Of a stretch of DNA of 25,915 nucleotides, positions 15,117 through 21,652 are shown in pieces. Within the stretch, counting starts at the first letter, position 1, and every line of letters starts with the position of its first letter. The DNA lies in assembly GCA_900316925.1 (NCBI GenBank), contig ONEU01000115.1:1-25915 (forward strand), given 5' to 3'. The position numbers were made by a program, and so were the translations under genes. The notes below the pieces were generated by a model. That model made no database searches, was not told the DNA's origin, and saw only the letters and a program-made list of their open reading frames with translations. The stretch comes from an uncultured Eubacteriales bacterium (lineage in GTDB: Bacteria > Bacillota > Clostridia > Oscillospirales > Acutalibacteraceae).

Positions 15117-18100
15117 TTATTTGGTAACCGTCACCGACAGGAATTTCTTGGCAATATTGCCGTTTGCATCCTTGACGTGCACACAGATTTCATAGTTTGT
15201 AGCCTTCATCGGTTTGATGCTGACACGGGTGTTGGTGGAGAACTTCTGCTTGAGCGTCCATTTGGTATCGGCTGCTCTCTTGTAGTAAACTGCATACTGA
15301 TAACTGCCGGCGCCCTTCTGCGCTGAACACATCACATCAATGGTGCTGCCGAGACGGATATGGGAAGCTGCCACTACTGAGGTGTTTTCGGGCTTTGTGA
15401 CATATACCTTGAAGTTTTTCTTCATCACGACGCCGCGGCTGTCCTTCACCTTCACGCAGACATCATAGGCAACAGCCTTGCTGGGCTTGATGGTGATGCT
15501 GGTGTTGGCGGAATACTTCTGCTTGAGGTTCCAGCTGGTCTGGGAAGCCTGCTTGTAGTAGACAGCGTAGGTACGCTCGCCGAGTCCGCCGGTGGAGGAA
15601 GCATTGATCTTGATACTGCTGCCAAGTGCCAGACTGGTGGTGGCAGTAGAGGTGTTTTTCAGAGCTGCAAAGACATTGAGTGTGAATGTCTTCTCAACCA
15701 CCTTGCCGCTGCTGTCCTTTGCCTTGACGCTGACATCATATTTTCCGACGCCGGAAGGCTTGTACTGGACGGATGCATTGGCGCCGAAGCTCTGCAGTAC
15801 GGTCCATGACTGATCTGTGGACTTCTTGTAGCTCACCTCATAGGTGTAGCCGCCTGTACCGCCCTTGGCAGAAGCGTTTACGGTAACCGTACCGCCATAC
15901 TTGACATTCACATCGGAGATAGCGGAGGTGTTGGAAAGCTCCTCGGCAGGGACAGGACTGGTGCACTTTACCTTGACGTGCTTTGTGGAGGGATTGTACT
16001 CAATCTCCAGAATGTTATTTTCGTTAAGACCGTAAGCCGTGATGCTCTTGCCCCTTGAACTCATCTTCTCAAGAGTGAGGTCGTACTCCTGACCCTTCTC
16101 GTAGGTGAATTTGAAGCTCTCGGACATGGAGTAGTACTTGCCCTCGTTCTTATCATAGAGGCTGAAGCTGAAGGTCTTATCGTGATTCTGCTGATAGGTC
16201 AGCTTATAAACGCTGCCGTCCGGCTGCAGGTAGGTATCAATATCGCTCCAGCCGTGCACATCAGTGACATAATAGAGCATTGCATAATGCTTATCGGTTG
16301 TGGGAGTGGGGGTGGGAGTCGGAGTGGGGGTAGGATTATCCATCGCGAAGTTGGAAACCTTATACTTTCCGTTTTCGGAACCGCTGATGGAGAATGCATT
16401 GTACTTGCAGGAGGAAAGAGAGATATCCACCGTCTGCTTGGAATTGCCGCCGTTATTGAAAATAATACTGTCGTACTCACCGCTCTTGCTGAAAGAGACC
16501 TTGTAGATATCCTTGTTGTTGCTGTCCGTACCGGATTTACTGAGCTTGACGCCGGGCCATGCCGCATTTTTGTTTGAACCGGTCCATGCGTAGGCGTAAA
16601 CATCGCTCCAGCTGTTGTTATTCACGAAATAGTAGGTATCATAGAGGGTCGGAACCACAATGGAGCCGGTGTATTCCGAAAGGGCATTGATGCGGTTATT
16701 GAACTCATCAACTACGGACTGATCGGCAGTCGTCTGGTTCTTGTACTCAAAATAGAACTTTTTCAGCGCCTGATAGCTGTCGTAGGACGCATAGGCATAA
16801 TACTTGGAAAGAATGGAGGATACGCCGGCAAGGGTATCTGTCAGAGATACCGTCACGTTCTTGAAAGGTACCGGAATTGTAGCTTCCGTCCCCATGGGAG
16901 AATTGAAGGTACGTCCGCCTTCCATGATGTAGCTGTATTTCGGGAAGATCTTCTCGTCGGCAATATCCATTCCGTTGAAGATGATCTCGTTTTCATACAC
17001 CTGGGTCAGATAGCCCTGGAAATGACTGCTCGTTCTGTTGCCGTAATCCAGAGCCGTTTTATCACTATTCGGCATGGTGGAGCCGGCAAGTGCCGGGGTA
17101 TGGATCATATTGGCGGCTTTTCCGTTCTCGTCGGAATAGTTATAATTCATAACAAAATCTTCGTGGGTATGGCCGGAGAGGAAAACAATCTTCGGATAAT
17201 CCAGCAGGAGCTGCTTGAACTTTGCGTTATTGCCCTTGGTTCCGTCCATCAGTCCGCCGTAGTAGGGATTGCTCATCCTGTCACCGGCGCCGAAGCCCTT
17301 GATGGGCGCGTGCTCTACCAGGAAGATATTTCTCTTGGAATAATTGTTTTCAATCAGGGTTTTGACCCATGTGATCTGGTCGTTGGAAAAAACTTCGGCT
17401 TTGTTGGGATCCTTATCCAGCTCCAATGACATGAAGATGAAGAGGTCTCCCGTCTTTTGCTCGACCATGCTGAAATAGGACTTGGAATTTTTGGAACCGT
17501 CGGTACCGGTAGCCTTGATAAATTTACTCAGTCCCGACGAAACACCCGCTTTCAGATCGTGGTTGCCGTCCGATTCCCAGATGGGATTCACATAATTGCT
17601 CTGGCTAAGCGTCTTCTCATAGGTGTTCCACTCCGCATCGAGAGAGGAGTTGGTGGCGCAGTCACCGGAGACGACGATATAGTCCACTCCCATTTTGGCA
17701 CTCAGATTCAGCGCCTTCAGCAAGTTAGGCTGTGCATTCACCCAATAAAGGGGTCTCTCACGCTCGTCAATATGCAGGTCGGAATAGGTGCTGAACGTAT
17801 AGAGCAGACTTCCGCTGGCGGCACTCAGCCTTTTATCGGCCGGAACCTCATAAACAGCGGCTGCCTCCGACGTATTCAATGAGCCGGTCGTCGCGATCAC
17901 CTTCGTTGCACCTGCGGGGATGGCTGTATGGTAGCCCATCGTCACCGACTTGCTCTCCCCTGACTTCATGCTCAGCTCATCAATCGGGTAATAACCGTCA
18001 AGAGCCTTGCTGTTATCTGCCCAATAGAGCTTGTAGGTGCCGGCCACCGAAGCCTTCAGGGTGATGGTACCCTCCGCATAGCCTGCCTTGTCCTTGCCGG

Positions 18101-18275
18101 TGCCGCTGAACTGATAACTCAGGGACACCGCAGAGTCTTTCAGCAGAGCTGCCTGCGCCGCCGGTTCTGTTACCGTCTGGGCGGATACGGAGACGACGGA
18201 TGACAACATCACCGGGAGTGATACGGATGCTGCCAACAAAGCGGATAAAATTCTGGTCGTTATTCTGGATCGCAT
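15117..18275 (-). CDS. Secreted modular metallophosphoesterase
   Basis: An exported protein of 1052 residues. A clear signal peptide (n-region MRSRITTR, hydrophobic core, likely cleavage after SVSA at 32) is followed by a calcineurin-like phosphoesterase with a full metal centre: D166 and H168 (SDLH), D205 (GD), the GNHD motif (237-240), H322 and GHTH (368-371). Next come a starch-binding-like beta domain (about 545-640, with aromatic AYAW and AAWPG), a Pro-Thr linker (647-659), another beta-rich domain and three Ig/Y_Y_Y-like repeats of about 90 residues to the end. No LPXTG or membrane anchor is seen, so it is released or held by its binding domains. ATG 18275 is preferred: AAAGGGA lies 9 nt upstream, whereas the TTG at 18293 has no ribosome binding site. 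The substrate is unknown (nucleotides or other phosphate esters are possible). Confidence 0.9.
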   Translation of the reverse strand: MRSRITTRILSALLAASVSLPVMLSSVVSVSAQTVTEPAAQAALLKDSAVSLSYQFSGTGKDKAGYAEGTITLKASVAGTYKLYWADNSKALDGYYPIDELSMKSGESKSVTMGYHTAIPAGATKVIATTGSLNTSEAAAVYEVPADKRLSAASGSLLYTFSTYSDLHIDERERPLYWVNAQPNLLKALNLSAKMGVDYIVVSGDCATNSSLDAEWNTYEKTLSQSNYVNPIWESDGNHDLKAGVSSGLSKFIKATGTDGSKNSKSYFSMVEQKTGDLFIFMSLELDKDPNKAEVFSNDQITWVKTLIENNYSKRNIFLVEHAPIKGFGAGDRMSNPYYGGLMDGTKGNNAKFKQLLLDYPKIVFLSGHTHEDFVMNYNYSDENGKAANMIHTPALAGSTMPNSDKTALDYGNRTSSHFQGYLTQVYENEIIFNGMDIADEKIFPKYSYIMEGGRTFNSPMGTEATIPVPFKNVTVSLTDTLAGVSSILSKYYAYASYDSYQALKKFYFEYKNQTTADQSVVDEFNNRINALSEYTGSIVVPTLYDTYYFVNNNSWSDVYAYAWTGSNKNAAWPGVKLSKSGTDSNNKDIYKVSFSKSGEYDSIIFNNGGNSKQTVDISLSSCKYNAFSISGSENGKYKVSNFAMDNPTPTPTPTPTPTTDKHYAMLYYVTDVHGWSDIDTYLQPDGSVYKLTYQQNHDKTFSFSLYDKNEGKYYSMSESFKFTYEKGQEYDLTLEKMSSRGKSITAYGLNENNILEIEYNPSTKHVKVKCTSPVPAEELSNTSAISDVNVKYGGTVTVNASAKGGTGGYTYEVSYKKSTDQSWTVLQSFGANASVQYKPSGVGKYDVSVKAKDSSGKVVEKTFTLNVFAALKNTSTATTSLALGSSIKINASSTGGLGERTYAVYYKQASQTSWNLKQKYSANTSITIKPSKAVAYDVCVKVKDSRGVVMKKNFKVYVTKPENTSVVAASHIRLGSTIDVMCSAQKGAGSYQYAVYYKRAADTKWTLKQKFSTNTRVSIKPMKATNYEICVHVKDANGNIAKKFLSVTVTK
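16300..16336 (-). repeat. Coding microsatellite for the Pro-Thr linker
   Basis: Alternating Thr and Pro codons give an imperfect 6-base tandem array inside the metallophosphoesterase gene. Such linkers are common between modules in secreted proteins of Ruminococcus-like bacteria and can vary in length by slippage. Confidence 0.8.
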
Positions 18276-18310
18276 GGTGATCATCCCTTTCAATTTATTT
18301 CATTGTTTTT

Positions 18311-18339
18311 ATCATAGCATATTATTTTTATTATGTAAA
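18311..18339 (-). promoter_or_regulatory. Promoter of the metallophosphoesterase gene
   Basis: On the minus strand TTTACA (18334-18339), 17 bp and TATGAT (18311-18316). It is flanked upstream by phased direct repeats at 18348-18384. Confidence 0.82.
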
Positions 18340-18347
18340 CAATTTTT

Positions 18348-18384
18348 GAACCAATTGTTACCAAGATTTTACTAAAATTTACCA
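18348..18384 (+). promoter_or_regulatory. Four phased TTACCA-like direct repeats (response-regulator site candidate)
   Basis: GAACCA (18348), TTACCA (18358), TTACTA (18369) and TTACCA (18379) start 10, 11 and 10 bp apart, one helical turn each, directly upstream of the metallophosphoesterase -35 box. The layout resembles tandem sites of OmpR/PhoB-family regulators (B. subtilis PhoP boxes are TT(A/C/T)ACA repeated every 11 bp). The sequence is not an exact PhoP box, so the regulator is not identified. Confidence 0.5.
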
Positions 18385-18456
18385 ATTTGCTTTGTGCACC
18401 ATGATGAGTTTCCCATCAGGCTGTCGGCGGATGCCCGGATTTTTTTCGGAAGGGAA

Positions 18457-18485
18457 TTAACATCCTCCCTCCACTATGCTATAAT
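18457..18485 (+). promoter_or_regulatory. Promoter of the YunG-family gene
   Basis: TTAACA (18457-18462), 17 bp and perfect TATAAT (18480-18485). The leader of about 65 nt carries a small cgggga/tccccg hairpin near 18503-18522, whose role is unknown. Confidence 0.78.
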
Positions 18486-18557
18486 AGCTGATGAACGGAG
18501 ATGCGGGGAGACTCTTCCCCGTGTCATGCTGCAAATACCTGATGGAGTGATGAATCT

Positions 18558-18980
18558 ATGTCAAACGATCGGTTCTACGGCTGGGAAACAGCCACCGTCA
18601 CCGATGAACAGGGACGGACGGTAAGAGATTATTACGATATGCTGTGTACGCTCTGGTGCGCTGAGACCTGTGCGCCGAGACTCCGTGAACAATGGTGCCC
18701 CGAAAACAAGACCCTCGGTCAATGCTCGATCACTGCCTTTCTGGTGCAGGATCACTTCGGCGGCAAGGTTTTGGGGATTCCTCGTGCCAACGGGAACTAT
18801 CATTGCTTCAATGCGGTGGGTGACTGCGTGTTTGATCTGACCAGCGAGCAATTCGGTGATGAGGTGCTGGATTACACCGACTGTCAGGAGCAATCCAGGG
18901 AGGTACATTTTGCGAAGAAAGAAAAGCGTCTGCGCTATGAATATCTGAAAGCAGGGCTGGAAGCGCTTTTGCAGTCCTGA
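18558..18980 (+). CDS. YunG-family protein of unknown function
   Basis: A 140-residue soluble protein resembling the YunG family: a conserved Trp-Cys-Ala-Glu-Thr-Cys segment, LGQCSITAFLVQDHFGG in the middle, a His-containing strand (NYHCFN) and DLTSEQF. Family members are widespread small proteins without an assigned reaction. The conserved Cys and His hint at a papain-like fold, but this is inference and no catalytic claim is made. The ATG at 18558 follows GGAG at 18544-18547 with a longish 10-nt spacing. It has its own promoter and terminator, so it is a single-gene unit between divergent and downstream signalling genes. Confidence 0.82.
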   Translation: MSNDRFYGWETATVTDEQGRTVRDYYDMLCTLWCAETCAPRLREQWCPENKTLGQCSITAFLVQDHFGGKVLGIPRANGNYHCFNAVGDCVFDLTSEQFGDEVLDYTDCQEQSREVHFAKKEKRLRYEYLKAGLEALLQS

Positions 18981-19011
18981 AACACCAGGCTCTTCCACTG
19001 GAAGACGCTCT

Positions 19012-19055
19012 GCCGGAGCCGTCCGTGTGACGATCGCTCCGGCTCTTTTCATTTT
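19012..19055 (+). terminator. Terminator of the YunG-family gene
   Basis: gccggagc pairs with gctccggc (8 bp, 16-nt loop that can pair internally), followed by tcttttcatttt. Confidence 0.8.
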
Positions 19056-19188
19056 ACTGAACCTCATCCGTCACGGTGCAGAGCAGAACACTCTTTTGAC
19101 CCACCGGAACGATTATTATACTTCAAGTCCGCTGCCGTGAGGAATTTATCATTCCACATAAGATAATAAACAATTATCGTTGAATTTA

Positions 19189-19217
19189 TTGATTTATACC
19201 ATAAAATGTGTTATGAT
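19189..19217 (+). promoter_or_regulatory. Promoter of the REC-EAL/HPt genes
   Basis: TTGATT (19189-19194), 17 bp and TATGAT (19212-19217). The AGGAGG at 19229-19234 begins about 5 nt after the predicted start of transcription, so the leader is very short. Confidence 0.78.
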
Positions 19218-19242
19218 AGAATGATGACAGGAGGGATGTTTC

Positions 19243-20943
19243 TTGCAGGAATTGCTTGAACGGAGAAAAGGTCTCAAAAGAAAAATACTCATCGTGGATG
19301 ATGAGGCAATCGAAAGAGAAATCCTGGGGTATATGCTGAGTGATTTATATGAGATCAGCTTTGCCGACAACGGCAGGATCGCTCTGGATATCATCAAACA
19401 AGAAAAGCTGACGCTGTCGCTGGTGATCCTTGACCTGCACATGCCGGAGCTTGACGGATACAGTCTGCTGGAAATCCTTCGCGCCGATAACGAACTTCGC
19501 CGCATCCCCGCCATTGTGCTGACATCTGAAAAGGGGGCGGAGGTGAAAAGCCTGCAGCTTGGCGCGGCTGACTTCATTACCAAGCCTTATGACGCTCCCG
19601 ATGTGATCCGGGCAAGGGTTCAGCGTTCCATCGAGCTTGCGGAGGACAGTATCATTATCCATGAAACCGAAAGAGATGAGCTGACGGGTCTTTTCAATAA
19701 AGAATATTTCTTTGAATACGGCAAACGGCTCGATTACCAGAACCAGCTTCCCATGGACGCCATCGTACTGGATATCAACCGCTTCCATATCATCAACGAG
19801 CTTTACGGCAGGAACTACGGAGATTCCGTGCTGAAAAAGATCGGCGGATATATCCACGAATCCATTCAGGACACCGGCGGTCTGGCGTGCCGTTTTGAAA
19901 GTAACGGCTTCTGCATTTATCTGCCCCACAGTCCGGATCTGAATGAAAGGCTGGAAAAACACATCGACAAATACAAGAATATTCTGGAAAAGCAAAATAT
20001 CAGCATTCGGATCGGCGTCTACTCCGATGACGGCAGCGGTCTGGGAATGGAGCAGCGGTTTGACAGGGCAAGACTTGCCTGCCAGAAGCTCAGAAATAAT
20101 TATTCGACCTCTTACCGTGTCTACAACGATGAGCTCCACAGCAAGGAGCTTCATTCCGAACGCCTTATCAACGACATGGATAAGGCTCTTGCGGAAAAAC
20201 AGTTTGTTGTCTTCTATCAGCCGAAATATAATATCACCGGCGACATCCCCCGTCTGACCAGTGCGGAGGCGCTGATCCGATGGTTCCACCCCGAATTCGG
20301 CATGGTCAGTCCCGGCGAATTTATTTCCCTGTTCGAGGATAACGGCCTGATCCGCAAGCTCGATAAATATGTCTGGAACGAAGCCGCCGCACAGATCCGG
20401 CTCTGGAAAGAAAAATACGGCTTCTGTCTCCCCGTTTCGGTCAACGTTTCGAGAGTGGATATTTTTGACCAGATGCTTGGCGAAACGCTGGAGAGAATCG
20501 TGACCGCCAACGGTCTTTCCCACGAGAACCTCCTGCTGGAGATCACCGAATCAGCCTATTCGGATAACTCCCTCAAGCTGATTGATACCGTCAACAAGCT
20601 CCGCGCAAGGGGCTTCAAGATTGAAATGGACGACTTCGGCAGCGGCTATTCCTCGCTGAATATGCTCACCTCCCTTCCCATCGACGCCCTCAAGCTCGAT
20701 ATGAAATTCATCAGGAATATGTGCAGCAATCGGAAGAATCTGAGTATGGTGGGGATTATGATAGAGATCGCAAGGCTGCTGGAGGTACCGGTGATTGCGG
20801 AGGGCGTTGAGACCCAGGAGCAGATGGAAAAACTGAAGGATTACGGCTGTGACGTCATTCAGGGCTATTACTTCTCAAAGCCTCTGCCTCCTGCTGATTT
20901 TGAAAAACTGATAGAAAAGGAGTTAAACGAAACATCATATTGA
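19243..20943 (+). CDS. Response regulator with degenerate GGDEF and active-type EAL phosphodiesterase
   Basis: A 566-residue cytoplasmic protein that should hydrolyse c-di-GMP under control of a receiver. REC (about 12-132) has the acidic pair D19/D20, phosphoacceptor D64 in ILDLHMPELDG, T94 and K114. The GGDEF domain (about 140-300) keeps the fold signature DELTGLFNKEYF, but its active site reads ESNGF (219-223), so it cannot be a normal cyclase and may bind GTP or be structural. EAL (about 305-560) has E342 of EAL, N401, E433, D463/D464, K484, E520/E523 and Q540, the full metal and catalytic set. Translation starts at TTG 19243, supported by AGGAGG 8 nt upstream; no in-frame ATG fits. The stop overlaps the HPt start. 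It is likely phosphorylated through the adjacent HPt and hybrid kinase. Confidence 0.95.
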   Translation: MQELLERRKGLKRKILIVDDEAIEREILGYMLSDLYEISFADNGRIALDIIKQEKLTLSLVILDLHMPELDGYSLLEILRADNELRRIPAIVLTSEKGAEVKSLQLGAADFITKPYDAPDVIRARVQRSIELAEDSIIIHETERDELTGLFNKEYFFEYGKRLDYQNQLPMDAIVLDINRFHIINELYGRNYGDSVLKKIGGYIHESIQDTGGLACRFESNGFCIYLPHSPDLNERLEKHIDKYKNILEKQNISIRIGVYSDDGSGLGMEQRFDRARLACQKLRNNYSTSYRVYNDELHSKELHSERLINDMDKALAEKQFVVFYQPKYNITGDIPRLTSAEALIRWFHPEFGMVSPGEFISLFEDNGLIRKLDKYVWNEAAAQIRLWKEKYGFCLPVSVNVSRVDIFDQMLGETLERIVTANGLSHENLLLEITESAYSDNSLKLIDTVNKLRARGFKIEMDDFGSGYSSLNMLTSLPIDALKLDMKFIRNMCSNRKNLSMVGIMIEIARLLEVPVIAEGVETQEQMEKLKDYGCDVIQGYYFSKPLPPADFEKLIEKELNETSY

Positions 20944-21272
20944 CAATTGACACACTCAGAGAATTTGGAGCAAACGTAGACGAAGGACTGACACGCTGTA
21001 TGAACAACGAAGGCTTTTATGTCATGCTTGTCAAGAAGGTAACGGCTGACAACAAGCTTTCCCTGCTGGAGCAGCAGGTCGCTCAGAAGGATTATGACGC
21101 CGCCTTTGAAACAGCACATACCCTCAAGGGAATGTATGCCAATCTGTCACTCACACCGCTGTCACAGCCCATCGGTCAGATGACGGAGCTCCTTCGCAGC
21201 AGGACCGATACGGATTACTCCGCCTTATTGAATGAGGCAAAGACGCAGTTCACAAAGCTTTGCAGTCTCTGA
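20940..21272 (+). CDS. HPt phosphotransfer protein
   Basis: A 110-residue, all-helical histidine phosphotransfer protein that passes phosphoryl groups between receivers. The acceptor is H60 in AHTLKGMYANL, the classic HPt pattern. The N-terminal helix (LREFGANVDEGLTRCMNNEGFY) is of a type common in clostridial stand-alone HPt proteins. Its TTG start overlaps the stop of the REC-EAL gene (TTGA), indicating translational coupling. The nearest AAGGAG (20917-20922) is 17 nt away. ATC 20934 at 11 nt is an alternative, so the exact start is uncertain by a few residues. It sits between a REC-EAL protein and a hybrid kinase, which makes both probable partners. Confidence 0.92.
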   Translation: MTIDTLREFGANVDEGLTRCMNNEGFYVMLVKKVTADNKLSLLEQQVAQKDYDAAFETAHTLKGMYANLSLTPLSQPIGQMTELLRSRTDTDYSALLNEAKTQFTKLCSL

Positions 21273-21652
21273 CCCATTCTGCGGGAGCTGTCGGTAACGC
21301 CTGTTCCCGGACCTACACGGAAATCGGTTTTGACTGCCAGTTACCAGGGGAACCTTTCCAAAAAGCGCTGAAGGATATACCATGCACCCATCGTTAACTC
21401 AATTTTCATCGCTGTTGACGAAGAATATGCATGGACTTTCAGGCAAGGATTTTTCAAAATCAGTTTCCGTGCCGGACACATGATCCGCCTCCGGACTTCC
21501 GGTGCGCCGTGCACTTCATCAGAAAGAATCATGTCCTTCTCCAAGTACAGGCTTGTATTGCTGCGGGAAGGCTCTTTCTTTTTACAGAGCTGCTCCCTTG
21601 ATGCACCGTCGATACCTTCCGGGAGCCGGTCGATACAAGAAGGAGGATGAAA
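21273..21652. other. Intergenic region without a recognised feature
   Basis: About 380 bases between the HPt gene and the transporter-kinase gene. No convincing terminator or sigma-A promoter was found (a cggga/tcccg stem near 21281 has no T-run). One plus-strand frame is open from about 21365 to 21650 but has no ribosome binding site or recognisable domain; it could be decayed coding sequence. Whether the genes on either side form one operon is therefore open. Confidence 0.5.

Noticed and set aside
16300..16336. Tandem repeat suspected as CRISPR or minisatellite
   Set aside because: It is explained by alternating Thr-Pro codons of a linker; there are no spacers.
19345..20523. 392-codon minus-strand frame opposite REC-EAL
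   Set aside because: The plus strand holds conserved catalytic motifs throughout; the minus frame has none and no ribosome binding site.
21365..21650. Open plus-strand frame of about 95 codons before the transporter-kinase gene
   Set aside because: No ribosome binding site, an internal ATG only late, no domain recognised. It is noted as possible decayed coding sequence but not supported as a gene.
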